Shown in pieces: positions 55,331-63,644 of a stretch of DNA of 64,000 nt. This DNA is from Pedobacter sp. MC2016-24 (GTDB lineage Bacteria > Bacteroidota > Bacteroidia > Sphingobacteriales > Sphingobacteriaceae): NCBI RefSeq assembly GCF_015223055.1, contig NZ_JADFBX010000001.1:1226547-1290546 (forward strand). Reading direction: 5' to 3'. Both the position numbers and the translations under genes were made by a program. The notes under the pieces are model-generated. The model saw nothing but the letters and a program-made list of their open reading frames with translations. It did no database searches and was not told the DNA's origin. Position 1 is the stretch's first letter; every line of letters begins with the position of its first letter.

Positions 55331-55705
55331 TTAACCGTAATTTTCATATGGGTTTCCATTAATAAAAACCTCTGTATTGTTATCTGATTCTGATGCAATC
55401 AGCTTATATTCTTTATTTAATTCGTCCACATTAACTATTGAATGAATAGTCAAATTCTTGCTTTTAAGCTTAATTTGATGAGATTTAAGGATTGAAATAT
55501 CTAATCTATACCTCAAATAAATCTCATAAAATCCCTCCAGGATTAATTGTCCTTCTTGTAGTGTTTTGCTTTCATCCTTAGTCACTACATATGCGTAATC
55601 AGCAAAATCTAACGTGTAGCTACTATATGAGCCACCTTGGCCATTGGAAACCTTATTAACCTTCCAAAACTCAATCAGCTGACTGTATTTTACTGCTGAT
55701 CTCAT
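55331..55705 (-). CDS. Head closure protein (gp16-like)
   Basis: 124 residues, in the usual place after the gp6-like connector. Beta-rich sequence with LIEFWKVNKVSNGQGG at the start and YEIYLRYRLDISILKSHQ in the middle, the family pattern of SPP1 gp16/HK97-like closure proteins. Overlaps the connector stop by 1 nt. Confidence 0.75.
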   Translation of the reverse strand: MRSAVKYSQLIEFWKVNKVSNGQGGSYSSYTLDFADYAYVVTKDESKTLQEGQLILEGFYEIYLRYRLDISILKSHQIKLKSKNLTIHSIVNVDELNKEYKLIASESDNNTEVFINGNPYENYG

Positions 55706-55977
55706 TAGAGTATTACAACCTTCCTGTATTGATTCAAGATTGAAATAGTGCCATTAGACAATACCAGACCAGCATTTTTACCATCCAGATAGTTTTCACG
55801 ATGCATATAATTTGATGCAATATCTTTCAACAAAGCAAGGTCAATTAAGGCGTTTGTTTCATCCGTTATCCTTGCAGCTTGTAGTACCGCAGCATCCAAT
55901 AATAATTGAATTAAAACGTCCTCAGTGGTATTTGTGGCGTGTATATTTAGGTATTCTTTAACTAATTCCAGTTCCAT
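55705..55977 (-). CDS. Head-tail connector (gp6-like)
   Basis: 90 residues, helical, with VKEYLNIHATNTTEDVLIQ and LLLDAAVLQAARITD as in HK97 gp6-like adaptors that bind below the portal. Its 3' end overlaps the closure gene by 1 nt. Follows the capsid gene after a terminator. Confidence 0.8.
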   Translation of the reverse strand: MELELVKEYLNIHATNTTEDVLIQLLLDAAVLQAARITDETNALIDLALLKDIASNYMHRENYLDGKNAGLVLSNGTISILNQYRKVVIL

Positions 55978-55990
55978 TTTTCAGTATATA

Positions 55991-56020
55991 AAAAAAGGTG
56001 ATGGATATTTCCACCACCTT
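55991..56020 (-). terminator. Terminator after the capsid gene
   Basis: 11-bp stem with one G-U pair (AAGGTGGTGGA / TCCATCACCTT on the minus strand), loop of 4, T tract of seven. Capsid genes often have such terminators to raise capsid mRNA. Confidence 0.75.
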
Positions 56021-56047
56021 CATTGAGTATAATAATCAGATCAGTGA

Positions 56048-57142
56048 TTAAGATTTTAATTTTGCTTTAGCTGATACGAAGTCACCAGATACGAATGCAC
56101 CTTTGTGATATACAGGTAATGCAATTCTTTCTTCGATTCCAACGGTAATTAAACCTTTTTGAACGTTGTCAGCATCCTGTGCGTAGTAGTTTAATGTTAC
56201 TCCAGCTCTTTCTTTGATCTCAGCACCTAAGCGGAAATCACCCAACAAGAATTTACCTTCAGCAATAGCAGTAGATTCAACCACTGGCACACCAGCAACT
56301 GACATATTTCCAGATTGGAATAAGTATCCACCGTTTGCGTCTTTAGTTAATTCTAGTTTAGTCTTGTCTTATGGGTGAACTAAAATTGCTGTTGCAGAAT
56401 AGTTAGCCAATGCTACCATATTGATACCAGTACGCAATACGTCATATTCGTTTACTGTTGCACCAGTACCTAATGTTACAGTTGAACCTGAAAAAGGCAT
56501 TGCAGTTGTACCTACACCTTTAATATCTCCTGTTCCAAACAATAATTCTTGATCTTCAACCTCTGCTAATTTGGCAGGAACTCTGTTGGAAATATAGCTT
56601 GCCATACCATCAACATCATTCAACATCTCTTTAGAGATTACGATATAAGTTGCAATAGTTTTAACTAAAGCAGTCTCTTGCTTAATTCCAAAGCTAGATT
56701 CACCTGCTTTTACACCTTCTGCTTTGATACCTGCATTTTGAGTGTATCCTGATTCTTGTACGAACTTTACAGCATCACTTGAAGTTGAACCAACTGCAAA
56801 TAATTGTCTTGCATTTACTTTACGGTTAGCGTAACCAGTAATACCTGCTCTGTATTCAGGATTGATATCAGCTTGTGGTTTTAAAGCCGCTTTGATTTCG
56901 AATTTGAAACCTTTAGATAATAAATCAGCGTTAGTACTTGATAATTGAGTCTTTAATTCTTCTCCAAATGTTAATCCCTTAGCAGTGATATCAGCATTTT
57001 TTGCAGTTAATTGATCAAATTGAGCTTGTACAGCATCTAATTGAGTTTTAACTTCTGATTTTAATTCAGTATTTGACTTTTCTAAGTCGTTTTTGATGGT
57101 AGCACCTAAGGCTTCCAATTCATTTTTAATGTTTAATTCCAT
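56048..57142 (-). pseudogene. HK97-type major capsid protein, interrupted by an in-frame TAA
   Basis: 364 codons plus stop. The first 257 codons include an N-terminal coiled-coil scaffold-like segment (1-70; DLEKSNTELKSEVKTQLDA), a cleavage region near 85-110, and the HK97 fold start with RQLFAVGSTSSD. The frame then meets TAA (56371-56369) at codon 258, directly after CAC CCA, and continues in the same frame with GAC AAG ACT AAA to 56048. The continuation includes MSVAGVPVVESTAIAEGKF, the standard C-terminal part of the P-domain. Only one base need differ from AAA or CAA for an intact gene. Could be a mutation, sequencing error or recoding. Confidence 0.88.
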
Positions 57143-57150
57143 TTGTGTGT

Positions 57151-57903
57151 TTAGGAGATTGTTAATTTTTCGTTTTTATATCCTTTAATGAAGGATTGAA
57201 TTAATTCTAAATCGTTGTTTTTTACCTCAACAACTTCTTCTATTACCATCGGGTTATCTGTGTCCTGACTGTCTTCCAACGGGTCTGAATCCTCAGTAAC
57301 TGACTTTTCGGTTAAGTGTAGGTGCGTGGTTTTAATTTGATTTAGAAATATGTTAAGTTGATCAATAGTGTCATTGGTGACCTCTGATTTCAACATTTTC
57401 ATAATTTTATCGCAGTTTTCAACTATTGAATCTGATGTAAACTGGCCTTTGAATCCAGTAAACTGAGCTTGTGAATTTGAACCCCACGTAACCGAGCTAA
57501 ATTCAAATAATTTCACCTCTGAAATCTCATTGTATGTACCTCTATTGGTACTTTTAACTGTTTGAAAACCGATTGAATGCTCTTTTATCGTGCCGTTACG
57601 GTATAACTCTAGTACTTCATCACCTAGTTGGGTATTAGCAATTGTGGTTTCAAAATACAAGCCCTTTTCATCTTCAATAAGCATTGTTGGCCTACCTAAC
57701 AATTGAACAGGATTGTGTTGATACAGGTGTACTATGCGGGCTTTGTTTTCAGATAGCGTTTTGGAGAATGCACCTTTAGAAATTAAATCACCGTCAGCAT
57801 CAACTACATTGAAGACACTGGCATAACCTGATATGGTTCTACTTTCTGTATCTACCTGTAAGTTTGAAAATTCAAATGATTTGTGTTGTAACTTTTTTGC
57901 CAT
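57151..57903 (-). CDS. HK97-family prohead protease
   Basis: 250 residues. Begins with the family pattern SFEFSNLQVDTESRTISGYA; catalytic residues H63 (LYQHNP) and S110 (EHSIGF) visible. Removes the scaffold domain of the capsid protein in new heads. The last ~75 residues are an acidic tail. Its start lies 17 nt after the conserved 56-bp block. Confidence 0.9.
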   Translation of the reverse strand: MAKKLQHKSFEFSNLQVDTESRTISGYASVFNVVDADGDLISKGAFSKTLSENKARIVHLYQHNPVQLLGRPTMLIEDEKGLYFETTIANTQLGDEVLELYRNGTIKEHSIGFQTVKSTNRGTYNEISEVKLFEFSSVTWGSNSQAQFTGFKGQFTSDSIVENCDKIMKMLKSEVTNDTIDQLNIFLNQIKTTHLHLTEKSVTEDSDPLEDSQDTDNPMVIEEVVEVKNNDLELIQSFIKGYKNEKLTIS

Positions 57904-57919
57904 TTATATCTGTGCGTTT

Positions 57920-57975
57920 CAGATAAATAGCTGGCTGATGGAGATTTGATGAAATAGAAAACTTAATATTATTAG
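57920..57975 (-). promoter_or_regulatory. Conserved 56-bp block, copy upstream of prohead protease
   Basis: Partner of 44544-44599 (48 of 56 identical). On the minus strand it ends 17 nt before the protease ATG. The region between the protease and the divergent gene at 58009 therefore contains this block plus a -7 box for the other direction. Likely promoter or operator of the head genes. Confidence 0.65.
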
Positions 57976-57978
57976 TTT

Positions 57979-57986
57979 TATCTTTG
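57979..57986 (+). promoter_or_regulatory. -7 box TATCTTTG of the plus-strand pair
   Basis: Matches TAnnTTTG; transcription from about 57993 would give a 16-nt leader to the ATG at 58009. No clear -33 box at the usual distance. Confidence 0.45.
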
Positions 57987-58008
57987 ATTAAATTAATGTT
58001 CAGTCCAA

Positions 58009-58323
58009 ATGGAAAAAATAGAAAACAATACCGCTGATTATTATCGCAATTACTTAAAAGACTTAAAAAACAGTTCCGATAGAAGTTTAAAATTCAATTT
58101 CAAGTTCACCAACCTAGATGAAGGAGATTTCACCATTAATGGTAATGGATTAAATGAAGAATACTATGGTTCCTTTAAGCTAAAATATCCCAATGATTTC
58201 TGTTACCTAAATATTGAAGCCATTAATTTCAGTTTTCAAAAATTTGGAAAGGAATTACATTTCTGTCCGTTTAAAGAACAAATAGAGTATTTAGAATCAC
58301 TAAAAAATATAATTGAAAATTAA
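58009..58323 (+). CDS. Accessory phage protein, unknown
   Basis: 104 residues, with NTADYYRNYLKDLKNSSDRS at the start and GKELHFCPFKEQIEYL near the end; soluble, mixed fold. No family recognised. First gene of a two-gene unit reading against the head genes; overlaps the next start by 1 nt (TAATG). Confidence 0.65.
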   Translation: MEKIENNTADYYRNYLKDLKNSSDRSLKFNFKFTNLDEGDFTINGNGLNEEYYGSFKLKYPNDFCYLNIEAINFSFQKFGKELHFCPFKEQIEYLESLKNIIEN

Positions 58324-58973
58324 TGTCCTCAGAGAAAAGTAAATGGTGGAAAACACCCCCTTATTCTAATGTTGTTGGCGGTTTAATTCTTGCGGCCATT
58401 CTTGGACTCATCAAAGTATTTTATGATTGGTATACTAAAACAGAAATCCTATCCACTTTTAACGAATGGAAGAGTTTTATAGTTGAAAGCCTTCTTTCAC
58501 TGGTCAATTACCCAATTAAACTATGGTGGATTTTCACCTTTATATTTACAATCTCAATACTAGTATTTATAATTAGACTACTGTTTGGAGATCGGGATCA
58601 AAAATCTGATGATAAAACCCCAATAATTCACGTTGACAACTACTATCAATTGCAAACAAAATCTGCATTAAATAGGAAACTGGAATATAAAGCTGCCAAA
58701 TTTGGAGACTATATTTGGAGGTGGGAATGGATATTAAATGATCTTATTCAAGATTATGAGGTAAAAAAGATTGTGCCTTGCTGCCCCAAATTAGAATGTG
58801 AAAATGAAATTATGGATCTAAACCTCAGCGAATTGGCTTACACCTGTCCAAAATGCAGAAAAACTTACATTATTAATGTATCCAGTACCCAAGTAAGGAA
58901 AATGGTAGAAGTTGAGGGAGAGAAAAGATTGTCACCATATTACGAAACTCTTAAAAAGATGCAGAGCAGGTAG
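58323..58973 (+). CDS. Membrane protein with zinc-ribbon domain, accessory
   Basis: 216 residues. Two membrane segments (~18-40 and ~60-82), then a cytoplasmic part with four cysteines in CCPKLEC (~157) and YTCPKCRKTY (~180), a zinc-ribbon-like arrangement. Coupled to the preceding gene. Plausible as a lysogeny-expressed gene that changes the host envelope or excludes other phages; inference only. Confidence 0.7.
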   Translation: MSSEKSKWWKTPPYSNVVGGLILAAILGLIKVFYDWYTKTEILSTFNEWKSFIVESLLSLVNYPIKLWWIFTFIFTISILVFIIRLLFGDRDQKSDDKTPIIHVDNYYQLQTKSALNRKLEYKAAKFGDYIWRWEWILNDLIQDYEVKKIVPCCPKLECENEIMDLNLSELAYTCPKCRKTYIINVSSTQVRKMVEVEGEKRLSPYYETLKKMQSR

Positions 58974-59237
58974 TTAATCCTCTACCTCGAAATCATCAAC
59001 CCCCATCATAGGGTGCATAGTTAACCCCTGATCTGTCCAATATTGGTACGCATCAACAAAGACATCTTTTCCAATTTGTTCAGGGAATTTACTTACATGT
59101 TTAATCTTACCAGATAACAATTGATCTGGTATACCATCAGGAAATGCTGCGCACGTGTTATCATCTCCATTAAAATGAAGGCATTTACTACAGTATCTGG
59201 TATTTTTATCTTGTTCCATATTTATAAATACCTTCAT
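58974..59237 (-). CDS. Small zinc-binding-type phage protein
   Basis: 87 residues from an ATG at 59237. The pattern TRYCSKCLHFNGDDNTCAAF with PDGIPDQLLSG is a family often found near the MuF gene in Bacteroidetes and Firmicutes phages; three cysteines suggest metal binding. Overlaps the MuF stop by 1 nt and converges on the plus-strand pair. Confidence 0.75.
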   Translation of the reverse strand: MKVFINMEQDKNTRYCSKCLHFNGDDNTCAAFPDGIPDQLLSGKIKHVSKFPEQIGKDVFVDAYQYWTDQGLTMHPMMGVDDFEVED

Positions 59238-60898
59238 TAATTAGTTAAAGCAAAATATCGATCAAAAAATTCTACAATATAACTAGGTAGATCAGGGTCT
59301 TTCTTAGTATACATCAAAAAGGTTTCAGCAAAGAACTCCTCTTTACTTGTTGATCCGTAATAACTTACCTTGTAAATATCGCCATTACTTTTTGCTTTAA
59401 TATAATTACGATACGCTTCTTTATTCAAATCCTTTGCCAAATCATTTAATTGACCATTAGCACCTAACATTTTCTTGTTAACACCTCTAATCCCATTAAT
59501 CCCCCCTGTCAGCTGGTCATTCATTATATGCCCGTATTCGTGGATTACTGTATCAGAAATGAAGCTTTCTTCACTGTAATGCACTGTGAACCTGCTATAT
59601 TTCTGTTGCTCATACATTTGAGCCAACTGCTTCTGCGTTGAATAGATTTGTGGTCTGCCCTTTAATATTTCAATGTTTTTAGCAATTATATCTCTATATC
59701 CAACCTCATACTTTTGATATGCAGCGTTAGCTGTCTTCATAGTTTTAAAAATGGAATGATTAACACTTAATCCCTGAAAATTGGCACTCATTAATGCTCT
59801 AGCTGACTTTGGGCTATTACCAATTATTGATAAGGGTCTTAATCCATATTGCTTTTTAAGGTCAAATAGTGTCTTATTTACTTCATTAACCACATTAACA
59901 TCCTTGATCCAATTATAGTTCGCTTCCTTTGTAAACCCATTATCCACAGCATATTGAATACCATCTTTTACTGTATCAACAGCTTTAAACACATTTAAAT
60001 CTTCAATTAAAATGGGCTGTTTTACTGGCTTAAGTTTAACAGGTTTTTTTACTGGTGTTGGATTGTTAACACCTTGTTGTACCACTTCAGATGCAGGAAT
60101 GAACCCAACAGTACACCTGCAATTACAAATATTATGTGCTTTGGCTCCTAGACTTGAATCCCCAGGTTGCATCATCTTTTCACCACCCACTATAAATGGT
60201 TGATCCATTGGGATCGGAGCAGAATCCACCATACCTGCGTGTGCATCTCTAGTTCGGTTATCGCCACTTCTTGCAATCCACTTTTTATATAGCACTAAAC
60301 CACTCGATTTGGCAGCGTAAACAGCACCAAGGTTAGATCCTACTGCATTTTCAGTACGGGCAATGAGCAATGCTCTCTTTTTAGTGTCGATGGCATCAGC
60401 CTTTTGCATTATTAGAGTGGCAACCTGCTTATGACTCAACTGTTCATTTACTGATTGCTCCATTACCTGGCGGATCTGATCTTTGGTGGTCTTGGTAACA
60501 CCACTTACTTTTTTAGCACAATCTTTTGATTGAGTGAATCTTAGAAATTCTTGTTTCCAATAATTGATATGATCTGGTGCAGGTTCTGGTGTTGGGACAT
60601 ACTGCTTTGGCTTTTTGGCTTTAGTCTGTAATATGAATGATGAATGCTTTTGCTTTGGTAATGATGATGCAACCATCTTAGCTGTTGCTATACCTATACT
60701 ATTATATATACCAATCAGAATATCCAATGTATCCGATTCATTAACTAATAGATCAATTGGAATAGATGGATTATTTAAGTACTCTTTTGCAGCATTTGCA
60801 TAAATAGACTTAAAACCACGTAAAATTATCTGATATGATAATCTTTCGTATTTTTTAATAAGGGCATTATATTGCCTATAATACTGTTTATGATTCAT
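59237..60898 (-). CDS. MuF-type minor head protein with C-terminal metallopeptidase-like domain
   Basis: 553 residues. The N-terminal ~250 residues are the phage Mu gpF/SPP1 gp7 fold: RTENAVGSNLGAVYAAKSSG and WIARSGDNRTRDAHAGMVD with NICNCRCTVGF as its usual zinc/Cys end. A Pro/Lys-rich linker (~262-290) leads to a further domain of ~260 residues with HEYGH at 453-457 and a glutamate in FFAETF at 525, the HExxH...E zincin arrangement. MuF proteins enter the head before DNA; fused C-terminal domains are known as polymorphic toxins. Could also be a virion peptidase. Confidence 0.85.
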   Translation of the reverse strand: MNHKQYYRQYNALIKKYERLSYQIILRGFKSIYANAAKEYLNNPSIPIDLLVNESDTLDILIGIYNSIGIATAKMVASSLPKQKHSSFILQTKAKKPKQYVPTPEPAPDHINYWKQEFLRFTQSKDCAKKVSGVTKTTKDQIRQVMEQSVNEQLSHKQVATLIMQKADAIDTKKRALLIARTENAVGSNLGAVYAAKSSGLVLYKKWIARSGDNRTRDAHAGMVDSAPIPMDQPFIVGGEKMMQPGDSSLGAKAHNICNCRCTVGFIPASEVVQQGVNNPTPVKKPVKLKPVKQPILIEDLNVFKAVDTVKDGIQYAVDNGFTKEANYNWIKDVNVVNEVNKTLFDLKKQYGLRPLSIIGNSPKSARALMSANFQGLSVNHSIFKTMKTANAAYQKYEVGYRDIIAKNIEILKGRPQIYSTQKQLAQMYEQQKYSRFTVHYSEESFISDTVIHEYGHIMNDQLTGGINGIRGVNKKMLGANGQLNDLAKDLNKEAYRNYIKAKSNGDIYKVSYYGSTSKEEFFAETFLMYTKKDPDLPSYIVEFFDRYFALTN

Positions 60899-60917
60899 CC
60901 GAATTCAGTATTAAAGC

Positions 60918-62279
60918 TTATTGATAATCGGATAAATCTTGTTTACCTGTATCTATTTGTATTGATAATTCGTCAATAGGTACTAATCCTTGTGGCATAT
61001 ACACCTTATCCATTGCAGGATCTGGTAGTGTACCATATTTAACTGCTGCACGCTTCTCATTAGGTGTTAACCAATATTGCTGTGCCAATTGTGCTATCAG
61101 CTTATCCATATCAGTAGCCAATTCAGGGAGAACAGATATATCAAAGTCAATAAAATACTGTTTACCATCAGCTTTACTATAAGCAGGTACTAACCATTTA
61201 TTTAAATTGTCCCTTAGCTCGGTAATCAGTGGTACAACTGTATTGAATACCATTGATTTTACGGCCTGTTCATAATTGGAATACGTTTTCTGCGTATCAT
61301 CACCTAACAATAAAGAAGGAAAACCATACAAATTACATAGGTCACGTAAGTTTAAACCCATTGATTCAAGGATTTGTAATTCATCACTAGGTTGACCAAA
61401 TTGAGTCCATTTTAGTTCGCTGGCCACAATCATTATCTCTCCAGTCTCAGCGTTTTTGAACCTGTCCTTTAATTGTTGCAATTGCTCTGGGCTTTCTGAT
61501 CCCGTAGCAGATAGCATACCATAAGCACCTCTATTAGCCATTACGGCACCCTGCGTATTATATGCCTCATTATTCAATGACATTACTTTAAGTCCTGCCC
61601 TTAATGGACTCATACCATATACATTTTGAGAGCTTGAAAAGTCAGGGTTCCAGTATTTCAGGTGCAAAACATTTTCCTTTTCTAGCCTCTGATTATTACC
61701 AATTAAATTATAATATTCAACCTGATTATTGTTACTTACAATATTCATTAATTGAGCAGGTAATGCTGTAAGGGATATAATTTTATCCTTATTTACACCA
61801 AATTCTGGCATTGCACCATATATGTAGCTATTACCTGTTACAAGTTTATAGCCCACAACTTCCTTTACAAAATCAGACCACCCCTGATTTGGATTTGGTT
61901 GATCCAAAATGCTCATTATCGGGTGACTATCTACCTCCTTCATTGATGTAGATTTGCATTTAAATGCTTCCGCACTCATCAGGTTATTACTGCTGCTGAA
62001 AGACTTATACCTTTTAAAATCTTTGTGCTTATCCTTTTCAATCGTATATAGATAAAATGGCACTGCTGCAATCTTATCGGATATTTGCTTTACTATACTA
62101 TATATTACTGGATTAGAGGTATACCCATTAGTGATGTACTGAGTACTATTGTCCGAAAACCAGTTAACCCCACCCGTACCTATCAATGGATATACTATTG
62201 GTGCTGTTTGTGCCTTTGCCTGTACTGGTTCAGGTGCTTGTTTATTGTTGGTGTAAAAAAAGTAGTCTAAAAATCCCAC
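60918..62279 (-). CDS. Phage portal protein (HK97 family)
   Basis: 453 residues. Typical segments: NPVIYSIVKQISDKIAAVPF, VTGNSYIYG, VLHLKYWNPD and LFGFPSLLLGDD-like sequence (LYGFPSLLLGDDTQKTYSN). Forms the dodecameric ring through which DNA is packaged and ejected. Starts 66 nt after the terminase gene; 19 nt before the MuF gene. Confidence 0.93.
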   Translation of the reverse strand: MGFLDYFFYTNNKQAPEPVQAKAQTAPIVYPLIGTGGVNWFSDNSTQYITNGYTSNPVIYSIVKQISDKIAAVPFYLYTIEKDKHKDFKRYKSFSSSNNLMSAEAFKCKSTSMKEVDSHPIMSILDQPNPNQGWSDFVKEVVGYKLVTGNSYIYGAMPEFGVNKDKIISLTALPAQLMNIVSNNNQVEYYNLIGNNQRLEKENVLHLKYWNPDFSSSQNVYGMSPLRAGLKVMSLNNEAYNTQGAVMANRGAYGMLSATGSESPEQLQQLKDRFKNAETGEIMIVASELKWTQFGQPSDELQILESMGLNLRDLCNLYGFPSLLLGDDTQKTYSNYEQAVKSMVFNTVVPLITELRDNLNKWLVPAYSKADGKQYFIDFDISVLPELATDMDKLIAQLAQQYWLTPNEKRAAVKYGTLPDPAMDKVYMPQGLVPIDELSIQIDTGKQDLSDYQ

Positions 62280-62345
62280 TGCTCATTGTTTTATTCTTTT
62301 GTTATTATCCCTGATTCAACAGGGTATATTTTATAAATAGTCCCT

Positions 62346-63644
62346 TTAAACAAAAAAGAACGGTTGTTTCAATTCCAAAAATTCACGCATTATTAAACTG
62401 TCACTGAAATCGGGTGAATGCCCTATGATTGATTTGATGATATCCTTAGATACTACCTCTAATTTCCCTGTGTCATTATCCATATTACACCGTTTCAACT
62501 GCTCCAATTCAAGTATTATGTCTTGCTTGTATCGCTGATCTTTGATGTAATAACCACCTTCTTTCGCCCTGTCACACCATTTGTAGATGCATTGAGTTTT
62601 AAGATTTTTATAATTTTCGTTATTAAGTGCTTTAGCCCCATTGTTGAATGCTTTTGCACCTTGTAAGAATCCACCAACGAATGAACCAACGCCATCAGCA
62701 TCATATACAATTCTGGATTTAGGTACTCCATAGGTGTTCGCCATTGATTCAATTGCATCAATGACTTCTTTACCATCAGATTTAGGAATTACTTTAATAT
62801 TCTCTGCAATTAAACCAGACCAGTAGGTTAACACCATCTTATCAGCACCCTGCATAGCAATATCTGCTGTAATTGCTTTCTTAGAATTGTCTGGTGGTAT
62901 GTGGGTATTATTGAATAGATCCAGTATTTGATCAAAACTTAACAGTGTTGAAGGGTCATTATCATAATCCCAATTTCCAAACAATAATCTTTGCTTAGAT
63001 GCCTGATCTAGGGTATGTAATGAATCAATATAATGCTGTGATATGTAAGGATTATCTGTTACAAGAGCCTGTACAAACCGCTTATATGACTCAATTGAGC
63101 CATCATTTTGTTTCTTATAAAACTCACTGTAAACCCAATTTTTAGAGGGGTTACAAGTACCTAGAATCTTTGGAATGATACCGAATTCATCTAATTTATA
63201 CCTGATACGTGACTTCACTATCAACCACGCTTTCTCGCTGATCTGGTTACATTCATCAATGAATGCACCTGTAATCTCCAATGAACCTAATGAATCAAAA
63301 TTTGGATCTGATGGATAGGTGAATAAGTCTTTAAGTATGATTTCAGATCCATTGAAAAACCTGATTACTCCTGATTGTTGATTGTAGTTAAAATGCTCAC
63401 TAGGTAATAATCCCTGTAATTTACACACATCGAATAAGCTGTTTAATGTGGTTTCTTTAAGGCTTTTTAATTTTGACCTACCTATCAGGTATCTACTACC
63501 TTTATATTTTAAGCAGTTTTTCAATACCCAATAACATCCAAGAAATGACTTTGCACTACCTGCACCACCACCAAAAACTAATTCAGTGGTAACATTATCT
63601 TCTAACAGGTCTAATGCAATGGTTTGTTTAATTGTAAGATTCAA
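62346..63644 (-). CDS. Phage terminase large subunit
   Basis: 432 residues. ATPase motor and nuclease for DNA packaging. Walker A-like GGGAGSAKS at 25-33; Walker B at ITGAFIDECNQ; nuclease Asp residues in ITADIAMQGADK and IVYDADGVGSF. The start is TTG, placed directly after the small-subunit stop TAA, so the two are coupled; no ATG lies near. Confidence 0.92.
   Translation of the reverse strand: MNLTIKQTIALDLLEDNVTTELVFGGGAGSAKSFLGCYWVLKNCLKYKGSRYLIGRSKLKSLKETTLNSLFDVCKLQGLLPSEHFNYNQQSGVIRFFNGSEIILKDLFTYPSDPNFDSLGSLEITGAFIDECNQISEKAWLIVKSRIRYKLDEFGIIPKILGTCNPSKNWVYSEFYKKQNDGSIESYKRFVQALVTDNPYISQHYIDSLHTLDQASKQRLLFGNWDYDNDPSTLLSFDQILDLFNNTHIPPDNSKKAITADIAMQGADKMVLTYWSGLIAENIKVIPKSDGKEVIDAIESMANTYGVPKSRIVYDADGVGSFVGGFLQGAKAFNNGAKALNNENYKNLKTQCIYKWCDRAKEGGYYIKDQRYKQDIILELEQLKRCNMDNDTGKLEVVSKDIIKSIIGHSPDFSDSLIMREFLELKQPFFFV

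Noticed and set aside
37037..57142. Stop-codon reassignment in the prophage
   Set aside because: The two in-frame stops are of different kinds (TAG and TAA), and TAA ends many intact genes, so a general recoding does not fit.
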